NCBI RefSeq assembly: GCF_964355755.1
Contig: NC_092672.1
Span: forward strand, 7,192,001-7,256,000
DNA from: Antedon mediterranea
Lineage: Eukaryota; Echinodermata; Crinoidea; Comatulida; Antedonidae
Length of the DNA: 64,000 bases
Direction of reading: 5' to 3'
This document shows, in pieces, positions 11,401 through 22,749 of this stretch. The position numbers were made by a program, and so were the translations under genes. The first letter of the stretch is position 1. Each line of letters begins with the position of its first letter. The notes under the pieces are model-generated. The model was not told the DNA's origin and did not search any database. It saw only the letters and a program-made list of their open reading frames with translations.

Positions 11401-14400
11401 GACCAATCAGTGCGAGTAACTTATCGCTTTTGATTGACTGGAATGTATTTTCAAATTAGAATGGGTAGATAATTTTGTATTGTATAATTTTTGTAATACA
11501 AATTTATCATAATATAGGCATATACGCCAATACAAAATACCTTTTTTACCGTGGATGATCTTGCCTCAATAGAATTAGCCTTATCATACATTCCTTCCTT
11601 CAAATTAAATGTTATCACGTAGACTGCTTCACTCGTCAAAAATATCTAGTTAATAAGACAACAACGTTTAAACTCTCAGTCCAGTTTATTTATTCAAAAT
11701 ATAAGTAAAACCTATAGGCCTAGTTGGAGATACCAAGTTTTTTACATTATTTACCATAGGCTTTACGTACACGTAACACGTAGGCCTAATGATAACAGGG
11801 AGCTTTCGATTTGCGACTCCTGGACCTGGTTGACATGACGTAGTTCGGTCGTCGATCGTCTCGATTTGCAACGACCGAGACCGACAACCAAACTACGTCA
11901 TTAATTCATTGTGCACATGCGCATATATTGGGACATGTGTCCTCGCCTCCACCTCAACACATTTTTGATGGTTTTTAGATCAAGGAGAAGACCGACGACA
12001 CATCGATTGACCTGACCTAGGTTGGTCTTCGCAAATCGAAAGCTTCCCAAACTATCAGATGCTGCAATACAGGCCTACTTACTCGGTGTGTAATATAGTA
12101 CAACGGCTGGCCTGCAAAGTCCCATATGTACGTAATGTCTTCATCAGCAAACATATTTGTATCTCCCTTCAATTTGTTAATGATTCGTTTTTGCATTTCA
12201 GAAGAAAGTTTCTGATTTGATTCATTAATTACACAATCCTTCTCCAACAAAACCTGTTTATCTTCAACTAAAAAACATAAATTCGTAACTTATTAAACAA
12301 AACACTAAACAGAAAGGCTCGGATGAGACAAAACTGGAATATTTTCAAAATCTGCTTAGAAAAATGTCATTTTTATTAGGCTTAATTATATACACACATC
12401 TGTAGATACATAAATGTTAAATTAAAAGCTAGTGGACATAAACATGTGATTTTTTTAAACTATAACCCGTAGTACCGTCAGTTTTTTTTTATTCGCAACT
12501 AAGATATACTGCTATTTGTGTCCATGGATACATTTTTTCACTATACATTATTAGTTAGGCCTACCTTTGTTTTGATTTAGTCTAAGCTGTTGTATTGACG
12601 ACACGGTATTCTGTGAATAAAAATTAGTTAAATGTTACTCTCATTTATAGGCCTATAACATGAATTAAAGACCCTTCACACCTGTTCCGCCACGGTTCCG
12701 GTCCGGCGCCGGCAACTCACATCGAACTTCATGTTGCGTAAATTAAGTACTTTAAAATTTCTTTAATATTTCTATTAGGCCTACTATTAGAAATAAACAA
12801 AATACGTGAATACTTCTCTATCATCTTTTGCCAATATCATTCTTTTAAAATAACACACAATCATGCGATACTGTATGTTATTTAGTATTTAGGCCTACTT
12901 TTTCTCTCGACTACAATTCTTTCAATCTAGTTAATATCATATCGTATTACCTCTGATGTTGCACCTTGGTTTGTAGCAGCGATTTGTTGTGATGTCACTT
13001 TTGTTTTCAGTTTCAACTCTTTTTCTATTTCTGTATCCTTTTCCTGATTTTCGATACGTACATAATAAAATTGTATAGGCGCTATACTATTTCATTTTTA
13101 TGAAATCAATATTGTCTAATTTTGATAATGGAAATTAAAAGAAATATATCTGACATGTTTATTATGAATCAGCTGCAGGTTAAACAGAGCATTTAAGCTT
13201 TGTTTGATCAATAGATATTTGTTGAGTATCTCACCCTCACAGAAGTATGTTTTTAATCTAAAGAATTCCGTAATTTTACCTCGGTTATAGCTGGTGATGG
13301 ACGCTTCAGCTCCGATATTGTTGATACAGTCTCCGATATTGTTGAAGGGTCTGTTTCGGTTGCTTTCAGTCTCAACTTGTCTGCTACATTGGCTTCCAAC
13401 TTCTCGTCGTATATTTCTTGAAGTCTCTTACACTCTGTAAAGTAGTTTGAGGTCATTCATTTACAAGAATAACATAATAATAAACTGTCACAGATGTATT
13501 GTGCCACTTACCATCCAAGTCCTTGTGTTCTTTCCATTTCTTTTCACTGTCAGCATGAAATGCAGTCGTCAATGCGATACCATCTGTTGATCGCTCTCTT
13601 TCATTGAACCTGTGATAACATTAAATAAATCAACTTCAACACGTTCATCAATATATAACACGTCAATGTGATCATCCTATTAGTTTTAACAATAACATGT
13701 CTATCTCAATATTCACATCAATATGGACAACCATGCAATAACATTCCTACGCTCTGTCTACACTATCAAACTTTATGTGTCAAACAAATGTGCCCAAATA
13801 TGGTAGTAATATGACATCATCATGTCCATATATGGACACATCACATTTTTTTGTCACATAAAGTTTGATAGTGTTGATAGAACTTACGGTTTTTCCAGAA
13901 GAGTGTTCACTAAGCTTGTCTTTCCAACGCCTTCTTTACCAGTAATCATTAAGCGTGCATGATTAACTGTTATTTGACCAGTCTCCAGCTCTTCCCTGAA
14001 TACCCGAACAGCCTCTTTCCCTCTAGCTAGTATTACTCCTGGAATTGCATAACCTAGATGAAAGCAGAAAACAATAGTTATTTCCTTTCATTTGCTTGAT
14101 AAAGTTAAAGTAAAGTAAAGTTAATAATGCAAGCATGAAATATTATTTGTGCAGAGTATAGAAATATTTTTATTATTTACTCTGCATGAATTGTAAGAGC
14201 TCTTCTTTTTGCTTGTCTTTAGTTCCATTGTTGTATTTTCTACACAAATTCTGAATGTACTTGTCCACTGGTGTCGAACCTTCCTAAAATTAAAAAGAAG
14301 AAAAACATCGAAAAGAAGACTGTAATACACATGATCATGCATCTTAACAATCATCTTCTTTACAAAAAAAAAAACAATTACATAATAAAAATGAATAAAT

Positions 14401-17400
14401 AACAGTAGTAATAATACTAATTTTATGTAAACGGAAGTAAAGAAACATTACATTGTTGTAAATATGAACATCTGCTCCGGCATCTAAAAGAGCTTTTGCA
14501 GAGTCTCGATGCCTGGTAAAAGGTAAGTTAGACCGTAGTAACCAATGAAGTGGCGTACTGCCGTTCTGTAACAAATGAAAGACATACATTGTATACATTT
14601 AGAATTCATTTAGAATTCATGTGCATTATAATTTATAATTATTAGTTTGTATGTAGTGGCTGTGCTTACCTCGTCTGGACTATTTACTCGTTTCGATGAT
14701 ATACTTAACACATACTCTATCGATTTAAAATATCCTCGCACAGATAACGGATGAAGTATAGTAGAAAACTGGAAAATAATGATATTCTTTCAAACCTCAT
14801 ATTTTCTATGAAATTGAGTTTTCCGGGTTAATCTCATTCGAGTAGTAGTAGTAGTAATAACAATTTTTCGTTTGGTATTGTGCAAATAATGGTGACATTT
14901 TTACAGGAACAGCAAATCAGATTTTTTTTTTGGAACACGATGTTGTAGAAGAAAAACGAAAATCAGAGAAATCGTAGAAAATGGTCAGCAAATCTTCCTA
15001 TGTGATTTTTAAAATGTAAAAAAAAAAAAATAGGGCCTACAAGAAACATATTTTCTTTCTTGATTTATTATTCTTATGTTTTATTGAAATCTGTGGAACA
15101 ATCTGTTGAAAGAATAGCGACGGAAGCTGAATCACCATTGGTAGCAGCCCCAATACGAGACGGCATACCAACATTAACGGCATCCTCAAGAGAAGTGAGC
15201 ACCAGCAACAACAGAGATAGACTTGCCCCAAGTCTGCATTTATTGTCTTTTTTATGTCAAAAGTAGTATACGCCACATCTGACAAAATATTTATCTTTTT
15301 ACTAATATTAAGTCAAAACTCCGTCTGGAATAATATAGTACCATGTGTCTTACCTGTCCCTCTTGGTCTTGTTCTTCAACTTCTTGAGGTGTTGAGCTTG
15401 TTAAAATCTTAAATATAAACTCTTCACATGGGTAGAAGTAGATAATGTGACGTAGCGACGTCACACCGTTCTATATTCACCGGTATAAAAGAAAAAAAAA
15501 TCACAGTTTCGTGACAATTACAATAATAATAATGCCATCGTTTACCGTTCAGAGGGTGGTTTTCTAATGATATTTTACTATAACATTTTGACGAATTGTT
15601 TTACTAGACGACCAAGGTGGCCTGGTCTCAGATTTAATTAAAAAGGTTATAGGCCTACTGTATTTCTAACGGTATTTCACTATAACTATGACCATGACGG
15701 CGGCCTGGTCTCAGATTTAATTTAAAGCCGATGGAACTCCACTAACAAGAATTGAACAATGAGTGCGATTTTATTACCAAATTGCGCACGGAAAACAATC
15801 TATATATTAAGATTGTTATTGTTATAAAAAGGTGTGGGATCATTATTGAGCACAATTCAACATACTAACATTTCAGCTGCATTAGGACTACAATGATTCA
15901 TTCATGATTTACTATAGACAACGTTTTAAAATACGATTCCCCTCCTCGTTGTAGGCGGTTCTAAATACGCACCTATCCTACTTTTAGTATGAGCATAACA
16001 TTTGTGACAACCGGCGACCTATCTAGGTCAGTACGTGTCGAATTGATGTTTGGTTGGACGTCGCCTGGACGTAGAAACCATCAAAACTGCGTTGAGGAAA
16101 TATATCCCTACATGCGCACAATGAACTACAATATTACAATGAATTGCAACGATCGGTCGCCGTCGTCGCAAATAGAAAGCTTCGTAGGCCTATTATTCTC
16201 CTGAGAGGCGTCGTAAAAAAACTAACTTTTTTATTAAACGTAACTATAGGCCTAAACATACATATCTTTCAGTAAGGATTTCTGGTTGAGCTGTTATAAT
16301 TCGTTCAACTTCTTGCCAGTTTGCACAATATACTTCATCATACACGTCTTGACTGCGTTAGAAAAATAAAGTTAATTTGTATGTATTTAACATTTATTTT
16401 GGCAGATAATATCAGAAAAGAAAGGATGTAATTCTAAATAAGAATTTCCAATACACTGAATAATTAAAAACAAATATACCATGTAACATTAAAACTATTC
16501 TATAGAAAACCACACACAAAAAAGCCAAACATTATTCTTGGGGCCGGACGTATTTTTTTTAGAATGACTCTACATTTTAACATTTCTTATGACATTATTT
16601 AGGTTTAAAAAAAATGTTTTAACTAAACTACGTGATCTTTCTAGAACGTATCCGAACAACTACCCCCTGGACAATTACCACCCGGACAACTGCCACCCGG
16701 ACAATGACTCCCCTAGGACAACTACCACCCGGACAATTACCCCCTAGGACAATTACCCTCTAGGACAACTACCTCCTTAGGACAACTACCACCCGGACAA
16801 TTACCCCTAGGACAATTACCCTCTATGACAACTACCCCCTTAGGACAACTCCCACCCGGACAACTACCCCCTAGGACAACTACACCCAAAAAAACTACCC
16901 CTAGGACAACTGTCCTCCTAGGACAACTACCCTCTAGTCCAACTGTCATGCCCCTAGGACAACAACACCCTCTGAACAACCACACCTATACCATGACACA
17001 TACACCTTAGGTTATAATTACGATCTTGTAAAACTTACTGAACTTCAAAACATAGGGAGAGAGATTGATCTTAAATGAAAGCTTTTGAATTTTTTAATAT
17101 GCGTATCGTCAGCAGTTATTTTACATTAAACAAGAATCGATAATAGATGCCGTATATAAATCTAGGAACATACAGTTTACCTAGCTGCACCTGTCAATCA
17201 ACAACTTTTCATTTAAGATCAATCTCTCTCCTAAGTTTTACAAGATCGTAATTATAACTCAAGGTGTATAGGTGTGGTTGTTCAGAGAGTGTTGTTGTTC
17301 TAGAGGGGTAGTTGTCCTAGGGGCATAGCAGTTGGACTAGAGGGTAGTTGTAAGATAGTGGGACTGGAGCAGCCCCTTAATATCGATAAAATTGGCCCGA

Positions 17401-19616
17401 TTTTGTTCTCTTTTTTCTTTTTCAAAACAAATGTTTTACTGTAAGAGCTTATGTCATGCTGTTTAATGACATCATACGTTTACTACTACAAGTCCAGTAA
17501 TAATGGAATATTGGTTTGGCTGTTACTACTTCATGGAAGAACTTTAATTGATTTGTTTTTTACATTGAATAATAAACGTTTTTAGAACCTAAAGAATAAT
17601 TATATCTATGATGTGTTTTATGACTTAAACATTTCTACTTATTTCATTTTATTCCAATTCGTATTCTACAGCAAAGAACCTCCTAATTTTACTTTAGAAT
17701 AAAAAAAAACCTACACTATTAATCAATTGATTACATTAGATGATTTGAAAATCAATCTCTCTCTCTCCCCCGTTTGACGGGTTCATACATTTCTTAGTCT
17801 TCCTATTATGAAAACAAAGCTAACTGTGCCAATTCAGGAAATCGTTTTTCATAGTTTGTAAGTTTTTTAAAAATATCGCTACACTTATAACAAAATAGAA
17901 TACAAATCTTAGGTACATACGTCAATATTTTAATAATTTCACGTCAAATATTGTTAATGTATAGTGGAGTACAACGCCCTCATATTCCCCTCTTCACACA
18001 TAATTTGATTCTACAATACAATTTGCACCAAAAGAAGCAGCTTGTTAATTTGGTTACCAATCGTAGTTGTCCAAAGGTGTAGTTGTCCTATGGGCCAATT
18101 GTAATTTTCCTAGTGGGTAGCTAGAGGTTAGTTTTCCTAGAGGGTAATTGTCCTAGGCGGTAATTGTCCTAGCGGGTAATTGTCCTAGAGGGTAGTTGTC
18201 CTAGAGGGTAGTTGTCTTAGAGGGTAGTTGTCCTAGGAGGGTGATTGTCCAGGGGGTTATTGTCCGGGTGGTAGTTGTCCGGGTGGTAGTTGTCCGGGTG
18301 GTAGTTGTCCTAGACCCCTTTCTAGAACATGAAAATTACAGCCGGATATGACTCAAAATAACAGCCGGATATGACTCACAGATCAAAACATTGATGGATT
18401 TATATAGATACAGTACTTATTTTTTGTGTATTAAGTGCCGATGATGTCTTTTGTTTTGTTGCTTATTTGTTTAATTATGTTAATGTTATCAACTATGTTT
18501 TGATGTATAATAACAGAGAATTGAATTGAATTATATTTATTATGTTTCAAGTAAAAAAATAAAGGCAGATCAAAATATGAGGATTTGGGTTAATTAATAT
18601 GCAGACATCTCGATCAACGTTATTTCATGGAAATGCATGGTGATAGAACAGCCTACAAAAAGCCTATTCCTTTATGACTACTAGCCCAATATAGTAGGCC
18701 TAAATATGGTTTAAAACTGCTATTGATATTGATGTAAAACTTTCGGTAACCACTTGAGAGCACGTCTAATAGACCATTTCCGTTTATCAAAACACAGTAG
18801 GCCTACAGACGCTATGTTACTTAGAGAGTATAGGCTAATTAGTTCCTTGTTCTATGTTTAGACTAAATGTATTATTAGGCCTACAAAATCACCAAACAAA
18901 AATGGTTTTATGCCGTATTAAAAATTGTGCTATTGGATTTTGATACATAATTGTTACATCGGTTAAAAATAAAACAGTGTATTTTAAAACAGACCCACTC
19001 GCCCTTTAATAAGATATTCTCTTTAAGCGGAAATATGGTTCACCAAGAATGGAAAATGATCTGCGTTTTCATGTTATAGTCACGTGCACGTCTGCTGCAA
19101 GGAATCATTATATATAATTGGCATAGCTTGTTATTATATGGACAAAGATAATTATTTATTAATATTTAAAATACATTTAAATTGGCATCGAGCTAGTCCG
19201 GCCATAATAACATTTTTTTTACATTTCGAGGGTGTTTTGTCCGAACCACCCGAACCCCACCTGGATCCGCCCTTGATCGACGTAAAGTCTCTCAATAGTG
19301 GCGAACCCAGGATATTTATTTTGGAAAGACAATAGGCCTATTTTCAAAAGGGACATCATTCTGAGGCTTAAAAGGGCGTCGTGTGGCTAGGAATACGGTA
19401 CCGCATCTCTATTTGAGGAGGCCGTATGAGAAATATTTTTCTTTAAAAATGTTCTTAAACAATCCTACAACACGGCATGAACAATTCATAATATTCAGCA
19501 ATGTCTGTCAACCTTTGACCTACATACAATTAATGCAGATACTTGATGATAATACATGAATAAATTGTTCCATCGTAAAAGGGGTATACTTACGCAGTGT
19601 ATTTTGATGCAGCCAT
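5420..19616 (-). CDS. ROCO gene A: ankyrin - ROC - COR - Death protein, about 1,040 aa
   Basis: Exons: 19594-19616, 16262-16352, 15354-15470, 14670-14768, 14452-14565, 14181-14283, 13888-14053, 13512-13609, 13280-13434, 12951-13043, 12565-12610, 12083-12267, 11541-11645, 11039-11236, 10087-10335, 9144-9335, 7964-8122, 7191-7487, 6563-6646, 6098-6308, 5880-5921, 5420-5715; every join keeps frame. Residues 38-180 hold ankyrin-like repeats (NGSTPLHWLLRSN). The ROC GTPase has Walker A GKEGVGKTS at 221-229, switch TDGI, G3 WDFAGQ at 417-422 and G4-like VGTH at 514-517. COR spans about 532-830 (IPLKWLQLQ, YMHDIGTVLYF, FLPDSIFHLL). A Cys-containing segment follows at 860-930, then a Death domain at about 955-1025. 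The G4 reads THSR instead of THxD, so guanine specificity is doubtful. Architecture resembles DAPK1 without the kinase; probably death or immune signalling. Confidence 0.85.
8350..8800. repeat. L2-type LINE 3'-end remnants with (TTA)n/(TAA)n tails
   Basis: Two tails lie back to back: a minus-strand one at 8350-8440 (TAA repeat, then ATTTATATAGCGCC) and a plus-strand one at 8533-8620 (GCGCTATAAAAATCTTATTA and TTA repeats). The stretch 8640-8790 (CACCTGGGTGGAGAG, CTTGCC, TTCGAACC) looks like another L2-type 3' region. All lie in the COR intron between exons 9144-9335 and 7964-8122 of gene A. Confidence 0.55.
10588..10800 (+). repeat. 5'-truncated tRNA-derived SINE
   Basis: Begins inside the tRNA-like head (B-box GGGTTCGAGGC) and continues with a body (CTTCTCGGATAAGGAC, ACCGTAGGTCCAGTGTACAC, TACCCCGGTGAACTGGT) shared with the full copy at 57716. 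Lies between the ROC and COR exons of gene A. Confidence 0.7.
11797..12047. mobile_element. MITE with GGGAGCTTTCGATTTGCGA ends
   Basis: The left end GGGAGCTTTCGATTTGCGA is mirrored on the right by TCGCAAATCGAAAGCTTCCC. Length about 250 bp, no coding capacity. The inner sequence CAACCAAACTACGTCATTAA is shared with a degraded relative at 26684-26835, and a third degraded copy is likely at 15990-16190. Confidence 0.7.
12667..12722. repeat. Solitary end of the 4323-type MITE
   Basis: CTTCACACCTGTTCCGCCAC followed by GGTTCCGGTCCGGCG matches the left end of the element at 4323. No matching right end nearby, so it is a truncated copy. Confidence 0.6.
13746..13884. mobile_element. MITE, CTGTCTACACTATCAAAC family
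   Basis: Ends CTCTGTCTACACTATCAAAC and GTTTGATAGTGT, with the nested inner palindrome GTGCCCAAATATGG / CCATATATGGACACATCA. Intronic in gene A, next to the Walker A exon. Confidence 0.75.
15224..15342 (-). mobile_element. Hairpin-ended element, deleted minus-strand copy
   Basis: Starts at TAGACTTGCCCCAAGTCT (the terminal hairpin, reversed) and ends at AAACTCCGTCTGGAA, so it lacks about ten bases of the other end. Related to the full copy at 31001-31938. Intron of gene A. Confidence 0.65.
15990..16190. repeat. Degraded relative of the 11797 MITE
   Basis: The right end GTCGCAAATAGAAAGCTTC resembles the 11797 end, and the inner part shares ACATGCGCACAATG-type sequence. The left end is eroded. 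Confidence 0.4.
16648..18317. mobile_element. Foldback (TU-like) transposon with tandem-repeat inverted arms
   Basis: Outer arms are tandem arrays of a 15-16 bp unit (GGACAACTACCACCC-like) at 16650-16985. The reverse orientation (GGGTAGTTGTCCTAG-like) appears at 17290-17360 and 18058-18315. Inner arms 16985-17085 and 17207-17290 are non-repetitive inverted copies (TTATAATTACGATCTTGTAA). An 11-bp direct repeat CTTTCTAGAAC flanks the element at 16637-16647 and 18318-18328, consistent with a target-site duplication. This modular plan, repeated outer and unique inner domain, matches sea-urchin TU foldback elements as I remember them. Sits in the intron between coding exons 1 and 2 of gene A. No transposase seen. 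Confidence 0.75.
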
Positions 19617-20475
19617 TGTAGATACATCTGTGGCGTTGTTATTAAAGTCAAACAGCGATGGAAAAACCTAAACCACCACACTAAAAGACAAAATATTTTC
19701 TACGGGATGTTTGTAGACCTGCATGGCTTATTCTAGCTCCAGCTGCCAAAAATCTTTTATACCACTGTCTGATTTACACTGTGGAGAGATGAGAATGTAG
19801 TTGTGCCGAGTCCACAAGGAAGAAAATGTACAATAAAAATGTTCGAAATGGCTTGAAACATACATGTCACACCTAATGCATATTCAATAAGATAGACAAT
19901 TATAAATAATGAATAATTCATATTTTCTGCATCGTTTACCTACGAAAAGAATATATATAGGCGTTTCGTCGAGTGTAGGCCTACGTTAAAAACAATCCTT
20001 CTCCCGTTATTTTTTTTCTGTTAGTTTGAATAAAAGTGGGGGGAGTGTGGAATGTAACGTCATCGATGGTAGGCCTATATTTGTCAAGTGGGGTAGAGTA
20101 ATGTGGAGGGTTGGGGATCGGTTATTGTCAGGGAGGTATACAATTATTATTATTTTTAGATTAGATGTTATACCTCCGTGGTTTCACGTTGGGTATATAT
20201 CGTTATAGACGCGCTTACAATCGGTTTATAATTGTACTCCAAATGTTTCAATTCCATAAAGATGTATATAGCGATTAGTCAAAGTTCGATACACCAGTGA
20301 ACTTCATATTCGGTTAATGGGCAACAAAATAGAGGAGAAAGTAGAAAAAGGTGAAGACAATAAAACAAAAGACAATAGCAATAAAAAAAAAAGCAAAACA
20401 ATACATGCATTACAAGTATTTCTATTCTATTTTTTTAAATATTCAAACCGTGCTAATATTAGGCCTATAATTACT

Positions 20476-20641
20476 TAGTCTGGGTTCCAGACGGAGTTTT
20501 GTCTTAATATTAGTAAAAAGATAAATATTTTGGCACATATGGCGTTTCATACGTATACTACTTGATTTTCAGACAAAAATCGCGGTCGAAATAAAAACAA
20601 ATAAAAAAAAAAAAAGATAATACAGACTTGGGGCAAGTCTA
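20476..20641 (+). mobile_element. Hairpin-ended element, 166-bp deleted copy with 9-bp target duplication
   Basis: Starts TAGTCTGGGTTCCAGAC and ends AGACTTGGGGCAAGTCTA, each end able to fold into a hairpin. Flanked by direct repeats ATAATTACT at 20467-20475 and 20642-20650. An internally deleted version of 31001-31938. Lies between genes A and B. Confidence 0.8.
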
Positions 20642-20957
20642 ATAATTACTATTCTTACGGCTACTATTGTATAATTACTATTCTTACGGCTACTATTGTA
20701 TAATTACTATTCTTACGGCGACTATTGTATAATTACTATTCTTACGGCTACTATTGTATAATTACTATTCTTACGGCTACTATTGTATAATTACTATTCT
20801 TACGGCTACTATTGTATAATTACTATTCTTACGGCTACTATTGTATAATTACTATTCTTACGGCTACTATTGTATAATTACTATTCTTACGGCTACTATT
20901 GTATAATTACTATTCTTACGGCTACTATTGTATAATTACTATTCTTACGGCTACTAT
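20642..20957 (+). repeat. 29-bp minisatellite, about 11 copies
   Basis: Unit ATAATTACTATTCTTACGGC plus TACTATTGT, almost invariant (one copy has GGCGAC). The first nine bases of the array are also the target duplication of the adjacent hairpin element. Units abut with no spacers. Confidence 0.95.
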
Positions 20958-22749
20958 TTTTTATTATCAAAAATGTTTGTATTGCTTCTTGATAGGGAGT
21001 TTGATTCGGAAACAACGACTAAATTTAAAGCGTACAAACGATCAATCTCTGCATGTAGAATATTTTCACTTTCTAAAATTGGTGTTGTTGCCAAAACTAT
21101 CACAACACCGCTTGACACCCTAAACCTAAAATGAGACATCTATATTACTTAATTATTGTAGGCCTATCTAAGTTGATATACTGTATTCATCAATCAACCG
21201 TACGACATCACAACGGTCCATGGCAAGTAAGCACGTCTTGAGATCATCTATTGACAAACCTTTCTGAGACCACCCATTCATCACGCACATAGTAGGACTT
21301 TCCTTCCTTTCTAAAAAGTTGATATAGCAATCATAACCAAGTTTGCTGGCTAGCCTACGCCAGTCACGGGAGAGTGGATCATGTGGGTCCAGTTTAACGC
21401 AGATCTCTGTCATCAGGTCAAAGGGAAGCAGTGGTGAAGTAATTTCCTGGTAGACTCCTTTAAGCGATTGCAGAAAGGGTGGCATATTCGATGATGTCAC
21501 AGGAACTACAGTTGACATGGAATCTAAAATAACAGAGATTCATAACCATAAACCTTTTTGTACTTGTAAATCAATCATTGTATTTAATAGACGAGGATTC
21601 ACGAATGATTACATTACCATCATTGTCGCCAAAGTACATTTGAATCCTATCGGTTTGCATTCGTTCAAGCCCACATTGAACACATCTTGTCTGCAGACAT
21701 TTGTTAAGGTCATGGAAGTGATTGTTGGCTTTGTCACAAACATTGCAGAGAACGCAGAACTTATAACTGGAGCGTTTTATCCAAGTGTGACTGATTCGAC
21801 TTAATGAGTCGTCCAATTGCTTCCACACCTGTAAAAAAATCAGAAGCTAGGCACGGTCACTTTGATTATGCATATGAGTACCTTGACATTAGGGCTGGTG
21901 ATGTTGCATATGCTACTTATATGAAGTTACGGTTTCGAAACTTGGGAAAAGTTGTCTCTGAGAGCATAAATATCGAAGCTTAAACATCAGTCGAAATCCT
22001 TAAGCTTATAACCTATCAAAAATGAGCTTTATATTACAGCCAAAGCCACAACAGATATTGCAAAATTCTAATAACAACAAATGTAAAATTACTCACCTGT
22101 TTGCATACATCTGGTCGTGGTTGTAGATACCCGCTGTCAACGGGGTTAGCATGTTTGATAGCTACCTACAATACAAGTCACAGTTACATTAGTATGATTA
22201 TTACTTTTCTTTAACTTTATGCAAATCATTTAGTCACTTCTGGCGTACTATCTTATTTCTGTTATTTGTTTTTTTAGCAGGCTTATACATGATAATAAAC
22301 CATATGATGTTTGGTTTCACCATAATATTTACCTGAATAAAAGATCTCTTCCCAGGAAATATTCTGATGATCATGCTGTGATCTTCGTCAACATACAAGT
22401 TTGCCTGTTGATAGAAGAGCTTAGGTTCTCCTCCCATTGTCTGTGACCAATTCACAAGTTGCACAAGAAGCCGATGAAAGAGACCTTCTGGTAAGAAACC
22501 ATTAAAGTCTATATACAAAATTGCAACCGATGTAGAAGCCATCCAGTCATCAACACAAACATCTTCACATCGTTTCTTCAATAATGATGGTGCGTAGAAG
22601 ACACGATCGCATCTTTCCGAGTTCTTTTGAAATTAGAAAACTTACAAATTAGCACAATACATTTTAATTTAATTGAACGACGATGTACATTACAATTCGA
22701 ATGGGTATAGAGTTAACACAATGCTCCTCTAAATAGAATAGAGGAATGT

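Noticed and set aside
16737-17010. Gly/Pro-rich open frames on both strands
   Set aside because: They come from the tandem repeats of the foldback element; no start context or homologous domain.
20642-20957. Regular 29-bp direct repeats, CRISPR-like in period
   Set aside because: Units abut with no spacers, and the genome is eukaryotic with introns; this is a minisatellite.
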